Origin: Planctomycetes bacterium ADurb.Bin069 | GTDB lineage: Bacteria > Planctomycetota > UBA8108 > UBA8890 > UBA8898 | Length of the DNA stretch: 64,000 nt | Assembly (NCBI GenBank): GCA_002070955.1 | Contig: MWEK01000002.1 | Span: 153,956 to 217,955, forward strand | Direction of reading: 5' to 3' | In this document: one piece after another, positions 27,301 through 35,500 of the stretch | Numbering within the stretch: the first letter of the stretch is position 1 | Layout: the number at the start of each line of letters is the position of its first letter | The notes under the pieces: generated by a model | Database searches by the model: none | What the model saw: only the letters and a program-made list of their open reading frames with translations | What the model was told of the DNA's origin: nothing | Program-made: the position numbers and the translations under genes

Positions 27301-28031
27301 CGCTGGACGGTTCGGAGGCCCGTCTCCGGGGGGCGAAGCGGGCCCTGGCGGTCCTGTCCCTCGCGCGCGACGACCGCGGCGCCTTCCCCACGGCGCTGGC
27401 CAACCAGCTCGCGCTGCGCGCGCTCCTGCTCTGCACGCGCATGGGTCCGCGGCTCACGGAGAACGAGATCGAGTTCGCGATCAACACGGGCAGCCGCAGC
27501 CTGCGCGTCGCCCCCGATGGGCCTGACATTCCTCTCGTCGTCGAGTGCACAGAATTCCTCCGCATGGAAGGCAACGAGATCCGCGTCGACGGCACGGGAA
27601 GCCTCTTCACGCCTTACCAGGTGGTTTTCTCCTACGCCTTGCCGTGGGAAGGACGGGCCCCGTCGCCGCTGCTCGATGTCCGCGTGAGCGCGCCGGCCGA
27701 CCCCCTCGCCGTGGGCGCACGCACGGCGCTCGAGGTGCAGGTGCGCAATCTGTCCGCGGACCGCCTCGAAACGGTCTATGTCGAGGTGCGCATCCCCCCC
27801 TTGCTCCGCATCGATCCGCCGCGGCACGCGTTCCTCTCGGGAGACACCGCGCCGGGCGCCGCGGCGCTGCTCGCCGCGCCCGCGCCGCCCCCGTCCGGCG
27901 CGTGTACGCTCCGGATCCCCGCGGAAGTCGTCGCCGCCGGCCGCGCCTATCTCCAGCCTTGCGCCGCCTTCGTCGCGCCCGGCGGCCCGGTCGCCTTCTC
28001 CGAGCCGGGGATCATCGACGTCCCTCGCTGA
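24369..28031 (+). CDS. Large membrane-anchored A2M-like protein without thioester motif
   Basis: A 1220-aa protein with an N-terminal membrane anchor (about residues 20-40), a long beta-rich region, and a pair of membrane segments near residues 455-520 (GVFLLACSVLVLHGFASLL, FWFLGILLATYVLTACAC). The second half resembles the alpha-toroid of bacterial alpha-2-macroglobulins (SSFLALLEAVDSYAWPQAE, ETSAWLAYALALALDG). Where those carry a CxEQ thioester, here the sequence is AWPQAEKD, so covalent trapping is not expected. The C-terminus is a beta-sandwich-like stretch. A role in envelope defence or surface structure is inference; the fold call needs a profile search. It sits 67 bases after pyrI. Confidence 0.55.
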   Translation: MESRDEDLERLLCPPARRTNRGWIIAGVCAALAAAAIPVRVQALAAARAIREDRPCAAVPELRAGAECVLHATLAERGAPRPGLPVRAELAFPGGRAGAAGRLGEGNVVSLALPLAGIAPGRAHLALCAGRSRVEFETLVRPLERARLRTAIAAAEDGYGISAAVTRALDAEPAAVAFRLYSPARQLIAYEERPTGGAAVFEHRLARAVPFGIYTLEAETPAHRLAQPIEIGPGGIRTLAAWQARSGGAPFALLPEAGVLVAGLVNRVRLAADPEGGATFPVEVLVAETGERRRIGAPDETFALNVPPGAAAVTLTIHARDARGAAAVRKTVLPAGGALMLAVREAAPGAPLAVDLVALFVRAYPLAPDGGERLTWTPATVAPRDAPSLALRSAAPDAAVAANEGPHSLTALAVLAGDRPPAIAETNPAAVPVRVISAPVPAGEAAAARARASAGVFLLACSVLVLHGFASLLASYKRRGLFWFLGILLATYVLTACACRIFGALTLGAGIFFVQRSFAASFRVLPPIGKLSFRWAVPALCLLPFVRFAAPAPRSEPSTTAPYARLAAPPSDDSADLILAARAAVEWTPPGAGTLLFACALRDDQVEEFAATARARAEDLDVSCAFPATLTAGDKGDVFTAPIRFANGADTPWAGTFSAEGTRIDCEPPRQTLAIPARGAVTRTVTITARTPGLAALAIAWEGTTRGRLRRVIPVRAAGELRSEVANGAIGLPGHANPFHVVLPQRTLYGSARLSARVFPGPASSFLALLEAVDSYAWPQAEKDIAAADAAAMLLACSRRTGEALPDESALRARLANALLGIEAATAPDGGLRGDNRVALTARALLARADLAELWPGPGVRPPAALQFLESRMRADGTFRAGEWERGATAGDVEAACLAACALRAATPAPTRAFLRDLALETEDPALLAPLCAACLQSGALGSDASAALAERCAALAPSAPQLSVETSAWLAYALALALDGSEARLRGAKRALAVLSLARDDRGAFPTALANQLALRALLLCTRMGPRLTENEIEFAINTGSRSLRVAPDGPDIPLVVECTEFLRMEGNEIRVDGTGSLFTPYQVVFSYALPWEGRAPSPLLDVRVSAPADPLAVGARTALEVQVRNLSADRLETVYVEVRIPPLLRIDPPRHAFLSGDTAPGAAALLAAPAPPPSGACTLRIPAEVVAAGRAYLQPCAAFVAPGGPVAFSEPGIIDVPR

Positions 28032-28178
28032 GCGCACGCCCGCGGCCCTTGCAGCCGCTCCCGGCGGCCTCGGCGGCGGACATGCCCGCCCGCCCGTCCC
28101 TCAAGCCTTCCCGGAACGCGGCCGATAATTCCATCGTCGGAAGGGAATCGCAGCGGAGCAATGAAGCAGGAGAATGCC

Positions 28179-28493
28179 ATGACGACGAAAGCCGTCCATT
28201 TCACGCCCGGCCGCGTGTACTGCGTCACCGCGCTGGGCGATGCCGAGGATGCCGCGCCGCTCCTCCTCAAATACCACGGTCCCGAGCAGCCGTGGGAGGA
28301 TATCTGCTCCGGAGAGAGCACGCGCCTCGACCCGGAGGTCATCGAGGACACCTTCGAGGTGCCGCCGGACATCGTCGCGGCGATCGCGCGCGCGCACCGC
28401 GCGGCGCGGCCGTCCGAGGCGGCGTCCGAGCGCCGCGCGGAGCTCGACGACGCTCCCGAGACCTGGGAGCGCGATATCTACTGGGATGACTGA
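28179..28493 (+). CDS. Small acidic hypothetical protein
   Basis: A 104-aa protein, acidic towards the C-terminus (ETWERDIYWDD), with no signal peptide, membrane segment or motif I recognise. The ATG at 28179 is chosen because GGAG lies six bases upstream; an upstream in-frame ATG at 28161 has a poorer site. It is convergent with the TolC gene and their 3' ends overlap by 16 bases. Codon use is like its neighbours. Confidence 0.6.
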   Translation: MTTKAVHFTPGRVYCVTALGDAEDAAPLLLKYHGPEQPWEDICSGESTRLDPEVIEDTFEVPPDIVAAIARAHRAARPSEAASERRAELDDAPETWERDIYWDD

Positions 28494-29890
28494 TCCGGCT
28501 CGCGCCCGCCCGCGGCGGCCCTGAGCGCCGACCAGGCCTGTCGGAGTTGAATCCGCGCCTGCGCCAAGCGGGCCGCGGCCGCCACCGCATCGCGCTGGGC
28601 CTCGTTCAGGCGGGTCAGGGCGGCCTTCTCGGCTTCGTAGGCCCTGCGCACGTCATCCCTCGTCTCCGCGGCCAGCGCCGCGCTCCGCGTGTCGATCGCG
28701 AGGCGCTCCTGCGCATGCACGACCGCCGCCACGGCCTGCCTGACCTCCGAGGCGGCCGCGCGCGCCCGCTGCTCGATCCGATACGACGCCTCGTCCGCGC
28801 GCGCGCGGGCCTCGGCCACCGACGCCAACGTGCTCCCTCCGCTGAAGAGGTTCCACCCCAAGGCCAGCATGAGCGACGAGTTGGCCTCGTCGCCGGAGTA
28901 GCGCATGTCGCCGAGCTTCTGCCAGCCGTAGGTGCCGGTCAGAACGAACGACGGCAGCCACGCGCCGCGCGCCGCCTCCGTCTCAGCCTCCCCGCGCTTG
29001 CGCGCCAGCACCGAAGCGGCGACGTCCGGACGGGCGCGCTCCGCAAGATCGCGCCACGCGCCCTCGTCCGGGCGGGCGAGCAGATCCGGCGTCTCCTCCG
29101 CGAGCGGCTCCAGCTCCGTCGCGCGGCCCAGGATGCCCTCCGGCAGACCGAGCAGTTCCTCCAACACGATATAGTTGACGGCCAGGGCCTGGCGGGCCGC
29201 CACCGCGGCCGCCTCCGCGGCCTTGAGCCTGATCTCGAAGTTGTTGACATCCTGGCGCGCCGCCTTGCCGCGGAGGCGCTTCTGCTCGGTCGCCTCCAGA
29301 AGCTGCCGGTTGAACTCCGCATCGGCGGCCGCGATGCGCAGCCCTTCCTCGGCGAGTTGCCCCTCGTGGTAGGTTTGCTCCACCGCGCGGCACAACAGAC
29401 GCTCCGCATCCTTGTATGCCGCGCGACTTTCCCGGCGCGCCAGGTCCGCCGCGGCAAGGGAAAACTCCCGCACGAACCCGTCGAAAAGCAGCCACGTGCC
29501 CTGCAGAGCCGTGTCGTAGGACTCGAAGCTCCTGGGAATGAACGGGATGTCGCCCAACTGCGCCATATAGAAATCGAAGGTGTGCGTGTACCCCGCGGTG
29601 AGGTCGATTTTCGGCAGGTAGCGGCTCGCGGCGCCCATGACGCGCGCTCGGGCCGCCTCGACCCGCATGGCCGCCATGCCGATCTCGGGATTGCCCTCCA
29701 GCGCGAGCGCGCGCGCGGCGCGGAGCGTCAGGACGGGGCCCACGGCGGCAGCCTCGACCCGCGCGGCGCGGGGCGGCGCGCGGTCCTCGTCCCAGGGCAC
29801 GACAATCTCCTCGTCCCGGAGGGACACGGCGCCGCCGCAACCGGCGGCGAGCCCGCAAAGAAGCATCAGAACGGCGTGTCGCGCGATCAT
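28478..29890 (-). CDS. TolC-family outer-membrane lipoprotein
   Basis: A 470-aa outer-membrane efflux channel subunit. It has a lipoprotein signal (LLCGLAAGCGG) and two OEP repeats rich in long amphipathic helices (LALEGNPEIGMAAMRVEAA, LKAAEAAAVAARQALAVNY). Such trimers form the outer-membrane tunnel for RND, ABC or MFS pumps. No adaptor or pump gene is adjacent, unlike the other TolC gene at 57571-59202, so its partner is elsewhere. It lies 83 bases downstream of the methyltransferase on the same strand. Confidence 0.88.
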   Translation of the reverse strand: MIARHAVLMLLCGLAAGCGGAVSLRDEEIVVPWDEDRAPPRAARVEAAAVGPVLTLRAARALALEGNPEIGMAAMRVEAARARVMGAASRYLPKIDLTAGYTHTFDFYMAQLGDIPFIPRSFESYDTALQGTWLLFDGFVREFSLAAADLARRESRAAYKDAERLLCRAVEQTYHEGQLAEEGLRIAAADAEFNRQLLEATEQKRLRGKAARQDVNNFEIRLKAAEAAAVAARQALAVNYIVLEELLGLPEGILGRATELEPLAEETPDLLARPDEGAWRDLAERARPDVAASVLARKRGEAETEAARGAWLPSFVLTGTYGWQKLGDMRYSGDEANSSLMLALGWNLFSGGSTLASVAEARARADEASYRIEQRARAAASEVRQAVAAVVHAQERLAIDTRSAALAAETRDDVRRAYEAEKAALTRLNEAQRDAVAAAARLAQARIQLRQAWSALRAAAGGREPDQSSQ

Positions 29891-29973
29891 GCTGGCGTCC
29901 TCTTCAACTATCGGACGCCTGCGCCCGCCCCTTGCCTCGGGCCGGCGGGAAGGCGCCGGTAATCGATCCCCCC

Positions 29974-31038
29974 TCAGCGCTCCGGTTCAGCGGCCCGCGG
30001 CGCCCTGACCGGCGCATACCGGACCGTGAAGACGCCGTCGTCCCCCCGCTCAACGCCCGCGACCTCGCGGAGCAGAAGGTGCCGCTCCTGGCCGCTCACG
30101 CAGGCTACATCGTGGGGCTCGTTGCGGTTGGCGCACGGGCGGCCCATGCGGGCGCGCGCCTCCACGAAGGCCCGGTGGCGCTCGAGACGTTCCCGGATGC
30201 GGCGGTTCGCGCAGGCTGGCAGGGCCGCCGCGGAGGCCTCCACGACGGGCCGGAAGGCGGCATCGATCTCATAAGAGATGCTGTGGCGCTCCGAGGCCAT
30301 CGCCGCGAGCATGGTCGTGCCCGTGCCTGCGAAAGGATCGAGCACCGTATCGCCCTTCACGGAGAACATGTTGACGAGGCGATAGGCGAGTTCGAAGGGA
30401 AAGGCGCCGCTCCGGCTCCGGGCATCCTCCGCGGAGAGGGTTTGATCCGCGCCCGTCAGACCGAACCACACATCCGAAAACCACTGGTTGCGCTCCTCCC
30501 AGAAGAAGGCGCTCTCGGCTCGCAGACGCCTCTCGGCCGCGGTGGCGAACCTGCGGCGGGCGCCCTTGCGCAGCACGAGCACGTGCTCGTGCTCCAGCGT
30601 CACGTACGCCCCGGGCGGCAGCATGCCGGAGCCCATGAACTTGTTGGGCGCGTTGGTCGTCTTGCGCCAGATGATGCCGGGCAAGCTCTGAAAGCCGATG
30701 GCCAGACAGCCCGCAAGGACGCGGGCGTGCGAGGCGAAAAGGCGGAACACCCCGTCGCAGGTCCGCGTCGCATCGCCGACGACGATGCAGGCGATTCCTC
30801 CGGGCGCAAGCGCGCGATACACCTCGCGCCAGACCGCATCGAGCCCGCGGTGCATGCCCTCGAAGGCCTCGTCGCAGCGGCCCTCCGCCTGCTCGATGCC
30901 CGCGCCGCGTTCGGCGAAAAGCGGGTCCCACATGGCGATCATCGGGTACGGCGGCGAGGTTACGGCCAGCGCCGCGCCGCCATCGGCTACGCGGTCCAGA
31001 CGGGCCGCATCGGCGAAGACCGCCTCGTGTCTGGTCAC
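29974..31038 (-). CDS. Orphan site-specific DNA methyltransferase (TSPPY type)
   Basis: A 354-aa S-adenosylmethionine-dependent DNA methylase. The catalytic motif IV TSPPY (27-31) precedes the SAM-binding motif I DPFAGTGTT (234-242), which is the beta-class order. TSPPY suggests N4-cytosine methylation; adenine methylation is possible. No restriction endonuclease or specificity gene is nearby, so it is an orphan, perhaps regulatory. The start is GTG 31038, four bases after the Kelch gene stop, with GAGGG close upstream, so the two genes are probably cotranscribed. Confidence 0.88.
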   Translation of the reverse strand: MTRHEAVFADAARLDRVADGGAALAVTSPPYPMIAMWDPLFAERGAGIEQAEGRCDEAFEGMHRGLDAVWREVYRALAPGGIACIVVGDATRTCDGVFRLFASHARVLAGCLAIGFQSLPGIIWRKTTNAPNKFMGSGMLPPGAYVTLEHEHVLVLRKGARRRFATAAERRLRAESAFFWEERNQWFSDVWFGLTGADQTLSAEDARSRSGAFPFELAYRLVNMFSVKGDTVLDPFAGTGTTMLAAMASERHSISYEIDAAFRPVVEASAAALPACANRRIRERLERHRAFVEARARMGRPCANRNEPHDVACVSGQERHLLLREVAGVERGDDGVFTVRYAPVRAPRAAEPER

Positions 31039-31042
31039 GCCC

Positions 31043-33655
31043 TCACTCGCTCGGCACGTAGATGACGGCGCTGGGCGTCACCGGGGCTCCGCCCCACGCT
31101 TCAACGCCCCGGCCGCCGCCGGCAATCAGCACGCGATCGTCGGGGTCGCCCAGACGGCGGTTGGCGCCGGGCAGCGCGCTCAGGGTATGCCACGCGCGTC
31201 CGGCGGGCAGGGTGCGCACCCGGCGTTCCTCATCGGAGGCGTTCGCGCCGGCGATCAACTGATGCGCCGCGAAGGTGTCGCCGGCCAGGTTGCCGTCGGT
31301 CAGAAGCCACGCTCCCTCCAGCCCCGAAGGATGCCGGTGCGTCCTCGGCTCGTTGGGCAGCGGCCGCGGGTCGGCGGCGGCCTCGGACCAGTAGTCCCGC
31401 ACGGTTCCAAGGTCGTAGGGCTTCCGCGGCGGATCGAAAAACGCGTTGATCAGGTTGTAGGCGGGATTGAAAAGCTCGCCCGCGGCGACGGGAACGCCGT
31501 CGTACTTTTCGACCTGCGTCCCCTCCGCGTAGAAGAACCCGCCGCCGCAGGTGAAGATGGTTCCGATGGTTCTATCGCCCGCCTCGGTGGCGATCCTCCT
31601 CACGAGGCGCAGGGCGGGGGCATGCACGCGGTTGATGGGCGCATCCCCCCCGCCGCCCAGGATTTCCGCCGCGAAGTACTTGCCGATGCGCTCCTCCTCG
31701 ACGGTGCCGTACGGCGTGGCCAGCACGGCCTGCACTTCGGCGAGGAGTCCCGCGTCGAGGGCTGCCCGCAACCGCGCGACCACGACGCTAATCTCCCAGT
31801 CCCAGGGGTCGGTGCGCACGAAGGAAACACCCCCGCCCGGCCCCGCGCCGGAGTACGTCGCCGCGAAGCCCTCCGTCAGCCACCGCCCCACGGTGGGCAG
31901 ATTATCGTCGCTCCCGCCGAACACGATGAACGTGTTTGACTGTCCGAGGAAGCCGTCGTGGGTGCGGTCGCCGTGCCAGCCGAGATTCTCGGCCGCGACG
32001 TCGTGCGCCCGCGGCTCCTCGAGAAACACGCCGGGGCCGACAAAGCAGACCTGCCGCCCGGCATCGTACACATCGAGGGTCGCCATGAGCTGTGTCCGGC
32101 CGCCGCTCATGCGCCTGAGGACGGTCTCCGGAGAAAGCTCCGCGCTGCGGGAACGCAGCCCGCCGGCGTGCACATAGAGGTCGTTGTCGTTACCCAGCCG
32201 GAGGTCCGCCCCCGCGATACGAACCGTGGCGTGGAGCGCGCGGCCGGGCGCGCCGGGCAGCGCCGCCGGAAGTCCGCCCGCGCCGAGGAGCGGAACGAAA
32301 GCGCCGCGGCCGTCCAAGCTGGGCGCGGCCGGGTCGTACACCTCGATGCTCCCGGTGGTCGGATACCTCACCTCTTCGCGCAGCCGTTGCGGGTCGGACG
32401 GATCCGGGTACTGGATCGTCACGGCGATCCGTCCGCCGAACAGCGCGATCCTGCCGTCGGGCAGAACCGCCGTCGTGTGGTGAAACCGCGGGAACGCCGG
32501 CGGAGCATCGATGACGGACAGCCGGCGCGTGTGAGGGTCGAACAGCTCGCCGCGGGCCGCGGGCCGGCCGCTCTGCCCGTCCTCGACGCCGCCGGCCGCC
32601 AACACGCCGCCCTCGGGCAACGCATCGAGCGTATGGAAGATGCGCCCGCCGCCGGCCAGACGGATATCCTCGCCCTCGAAATCGGTGTCGATCCAGCCCC
32701 CCATGAAGCTCGGCGGCTCCGGCGTCTCGAACCGCTCCTGGTCGAACACCTCGCACCGGTCGATGCTCGTCAGACAGCGATCGTCGGTGCCGCCCGCCAC
32801 CAACACGGTCCCGTCATCCAGCGTGACGGCCCGGTGCTCGAAGCGCGGGAAGCGCATTTCCGCGGCGGCGTAGAACTCGCCCGGGGGAAGCTCGCGATTG
32901 TCGATTTCGATCTCGATCTCCCGCGCGCCCAAAATATCGTCGAAGCGCCCGCCGCGCACGGCGGCCCTGAGAACCACCGCCACGCGTCCGTTCCGCGACG
33001 CGGGCACATCGAGCGCCGAATCCCACGCGATGACGATCTCCCGGGATCCGACGCCCGAGGCGGGATTCGGCGTCCGCGCCGACGCGCACGCGGGCGCGCC
33101 GCCGGCCGCGCTGAAGGCGAGTTCGACCGTGAACGGTTCGTTGGGATCGCCCTCGATGTCCACGACGACATCGATCACGCCCCACGGCGCCAGGGCGCGC
33201 ATCTCCCTAATCGTCGGAATGAGGCTGTTGTCGATGGCGATGGGCCCCACGATCTCGGTGGAGGCTTCCACCGCCTTGATCTGAAACGACACATCCGCGA
33301 CGCGCCGCCCGGCAAGCAGCGGATCCAGCGCCGTGTGCCAGATGAAGGCGCTCGACGCGCCAACACTCGGCAAGCGCTCCAGCACCGCCGCTTCGTTCCA
33401 CTCTCCGCCGCCGGCGCGGAACCGAAGCTTCGCACCGCTGAACCACAGCGCCGGCACCATCAGGAGGATGTCGCCGCCCTGCTCGGGAACGAAGGCCCCC
33501 GAGCAAGGGAAATCGATCGCCGGAACCGAGGGCGGCGCCACATCGAGCGGCAGCTTCGCCGCCGTGTAGTCGTCGCTATCTCCCCCGCCGCAGCCGGCCG
33601 CGATCAACACCGCCGCCGCGCCGAACACCGCCAGCCAACAACGCGCGTTCTTCAC
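31043..33655 (-). CDS. Kelch-repeat lipoprotein
   Basis: An 870-aa surface lipoprotein with signal VFGAAAVLIAAGCGGG (lipobox AAGC). After a beta-rich N-terminal half it shows Kelch/galactose-oxidase-like repeats of the form HTxxxLPDGxVLxxGG, at DDGTVLVAGG, PEGGVLAAGG and PDGRIALFGG, with the last near the C-terminus (DDRVLIAGGG). It is probably a beta-propeller anchored in the envelope that binds glycans or proteins; no catalytic site is recognised. The GTG at 33655 is chosen by AGGAGG seven bases upstream. It has its own promoter and is followed by the methyltransferase. Confidence 0.78.
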   Translation of the reverse strand: MKNARCWLAVFGAAAVLIAAGCGGGDSDDYTAAKLPLDVAPPSVPAIDFPCSGAFVPEQGGDILLMVPALWFSGAKLRFRAGGGEWNEAAVLERLPSVGASSAFIWHTALDPLLAGRRVADVSFQIKAVEASTEIVGPIAIDNSLIPTIREMRALAPWGVIDVVVDIEGDPNEPFTVELAFSAAGGAPACASARTPNPASGVGSREIVIAWDSALDVPASRNGRVAVVLRAAVRGGRFDDILGAREIEIEIDNRELPPGEFYAAAEMRFPRFEHRAVTLDDGTVLVAGGTDDRCLTSIDRCEVFDQERFETPEPPSFMGGWIDTDFEGEDIRLAGGGRIFHTLDALPEGGVLAAGGVEDGQSGRPAARGELFDPHTRRLSVIDAPPAFPRFHHTTAVLPDGRIALFGGRIAVTIQYPDPSDPQRLREEVRYPTTGSIEVYDPAAPSLDGRGAFVPLLGAGGLPAALPGAPGRALHATVRIAGADLRLGNDNDLYVHAGGLRSRSAELSPETVLRRMSGGRTQLMATLDVYDAGRQVCFVGPGVFLEEPRAHDVAAENLGWHGDRTHDGFLGQSNTFIVFGGSDDNLPTVGRWLTEGFAATYSGAGPGGGVSFVRTDPWDWEISVVVARLRAALDAGLLAEVQAVLATPYGTVEEERIGKYFAAEILGGGGDAPINRVHAPALRLVRRIATEAGDRTIGTIFTCGGGFFYAEGTQVEKYDGVPVAAGELFNPAYNLINAFFDPPRKPYDLGTVRDYWSEAAADPRPLPNEPRTHRHPSGLEGAWLLTDGNLAGDTFAAHQLIAGANASDEERRVRTLPAGRAWHTLSALPGANRRLGDPDDRVLIAGGGRGVEAWGGAPVTPSAVIYVPSE

Positions 33656-33745
33656 CGCTCTTCCTCCTCTTCGCGCAGGCCCGGGAACCCGCCTCCGCAA
33701 CCCGCGCATGCGCCACGCGCCGAAACCGGGCCCTTGCGCCGCAGT

Positions 33746-33774
33746 ATTGTAGCGCCGGCGCCAGGCCGACTCAA
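33746..33774 (-). promoter_or_regulatory. Probable promoter of the Kelch lipoprotein gene
   Basis: On the minus strand TTGAGT (33774-33769), a 17-base spacer and TACAAT (33751-33746). The predicted start is near 33739, leaving an 83-base leader. Confidence 0.5.
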
Positions 33775-33892
33775 GCTGAAAAAGCCCGGCAAGCGACAGT
33801 AACGCGGCGCCGCCCTTGACGCCGCCGGCCGCGAGGGCATATCGTGATTGCGAGGTGGCCGGCCGGGCCGGCCACGCGAGCGAACCGCGACG

Positions 33893-34612
33893 ATGGGTAA
33901 TCCTGATCTTGACACCGGCGGCTCCGACCGCGCCCGAAGCATCCGCGCCATGTTCGGCCGCATCGCGCGGCGCTACGACCGCATGAACGCCATCATCACC
34001 TTCGGCCGCGACCGCGCCTGGATCCGGGCTCCCTGCGGGACGGCGGGGCGCGTGCTCGATGTCGCCACGGGCACCGGAGTCCTGGCGGAAGAGGTGCTCC
34101 GGCTGGCGCCCCGCGCCACGGTGGTGGGAATCGACTTCGCCATTCCCATGATCCGCGCGGGCATGGCCGCGCGGAAGGCGCTGCCCTTGCGGTGGTGCCT
34201 GGCCGACGCCCTGGCTCTGCCCTTCCCCGACGATTGCTTCGACGCCGTGCTTTCGGCTTTTTTGTTGAGAAACGCCGTGAGCCTGGAACGCGCCATCGCG
34301 GAACAAGCCCGCGTCGTCAGGCCCGGCGGCCGCGTGGTGTGCCTCGAAAGCTCGCCGCGGCGGCCCGGACCGCTGCGCCCCCTGGCGCGCTGGTACATGC
34401 GCCGCGTCATACCCTTCGCCGCCGCGCTCCTGGCGGGCGACGCGCCCGCCTACCGGTACCTGGCGGATTCCACCGCCGCGTTTCTCCCGCCCGAGTCCCT
34501 CGCCCGCGCCATCGAAGGCGCGGGCCTGCGGCTCCTCTCGGTCCGAACCTTCATGGCCGGAACCGTGGCGCTGCACACCGCCGCGAAACCCGGAGAGGCT
34601 CCGCGCCCATGA
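33893..34612 (+). CDS. UbiE/MenG-type methyltransferase
   Basis: A 239-aa SAM-dependent methyltransferase of the UbiE/MenG family, which methylates demethylmenaquinone in the last step of menaquinone synthesis. It shows the family N-terminus FGRIARRYDRMNAIITFG, motif I LDVATGTGVLAEE, and VRPGGRVVCLESS. Its neighbour menA, joined by an ATGA overlap, favours menaquinone over ubiquinone. The Shine-Dalgarno is weak. A TTGACG -35-like box (33816-33821) and a 9-bp hairpin (33855-33875) lie in the upstream region. Confidence 0.9.
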   Translation: MGNPDLDTGGSDRARSIRAMFGRIARRYDRMNAIITFGRDRAWIRAPCGTAGRVLDVATGTGVLAEEVLRLAPRATVVGIDFAIPMIRAGMAARKALPLRWCLADALALPFPDDCFDAVLSAFLLRNAVSLERAIAEQARVVRPGGRVVCLESSPRRPGPLRPLARWYMRRVIPFAAALLAGDAPAYRYLADSTAAFLPPESLARAIEGAGLRLLSVRTFMAGTVALHTAAKPGEAPRP

Positions 34613-35484
34613 CCTCCCACGCCGCCTGGTTCCTCGCCATTCGCCCGAAAACGCTGCCCGCGGCCATGGCGCCCGTCGCCGTCGGCAGCGCCTTCGCCGC
34701 GGCCGACGGAAGCTTCGCGCCGCTGCCGGCCCTGGCGGCCCTGGCCGGCGCGCTGCTTCTGCAGATCGGCGCCAACCTCGCGAACGATTACTTCGACTGC
34801 GTCAAGCGCGTCGATGGCGCCGAACGCCTCGGTCCCCTGCGCGTCGCCGCGTCGGGCCTGATTTCGCTCCCGCGCCTCAGGCTCGGCACCGCGCTGACCT
34901 TCGGCCTGGCGCTCCTCGTCGGCTTGTACCTGGTGCGCCTCGGCGGGTGGCCTATCCTCGCCATCGGCCTGGCGGCGGTGCTTGCGGCGCTGGGCTACAG
35001 CGGCGGGCCGGCGCCCCTCGCCGCGCTCGGCCTCGGCGACCTGTTCGTCTTCGCGTTCTTCGGCCCGGCGGGCGTCTGCGGCACGTATTACGTCCAGGCC
35101 CGCGCGCTCACCGCCTCCGTCGCCATCGCGGCGTTGCCGGTGGGCGCCCTGATCACCGCGATTCTCGTCGTCAACAACCTCAGGGACATCGCCGGCGACG
35201 CCCGAGCGGGCCGGCGCACCCTCGCCGTCATCCTCGGCCCCGCGGGCGCGCGCCTCCAATACGCGCTGCTGGTCCTGGGAAGCTACGCCGCGCCCATCGC
35301 GCTCCTGGCCCGCGGCGACGCCGGCCCGCGGGTTCTCCTGCCCCTGGCCTCGCTGCCCCTGGCCGCGCGCCTGATCCGCGCCGTGTACCGCGAGGAGGGC
35401 CGCGCCCTGAACCGCGTGCTCGCCGGCTCCGCCCTGCTCGCGCTCCTCTTCAGCGTGCTGCTGGCGGCCGGCGTGGCATGGTGA
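34609..35484 (+). CDS. menA: MenA, 1,4-dihydroxy-2-naphthoate polyprenyltransferase
   Basis: A 291-aa inner-membrane UbiA-family prenyltransferase that attaches the polyprenyl tail to dihydroxynaphthoate. The first Asp-rich motif is NLANDYFD and the second is NNLRDIAGDARAGRRT, both diagnostic of MenA, with about eight to nine membrane helices. It is coupled to the methyltransferase by ATGA, so tail attachment and ring methylation are encoded together. A 16-bp perfect palindrome directly follows its stop. Confidence 0.93.
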   Translation: MTSHAAWFLAIRPKTLPAAMAPVAVGSAFAAADGSFAPLPALAALAGALLLQIGANLANDYFDCVKRVDGAERLGPLRVAASGLISLPRLRLGTALTFGLALLVGLYLVRLGGWPILAIGLAAVLAALGYSGGPAPLAALGLGDLFVFAFFGPAGVCGTYYVQARALTASVAIAALPVGALITAILVVNNLRDIAGDARAGRRTLAVILGPAGARLQYALLVLGSYAAPIALLARGDAGPRVLLPLASLPLAARLIRAVYREEGRALNRVLAGSALLALLFSVLLAAGVAW

Positions 35485-35500
35485 AGGCGCCCGGGCGCCT
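35485..35500. terminator. Palindrome between convergent genes
   Basis: AGGCGCCCGGGCGCCT is a perfect palindrome filling the gap between the menA stop and the stop of the PDZ gene. It lacks a T-tract on either side, so it may be only a weak bidirectional terminator. Confidence 0.35.
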
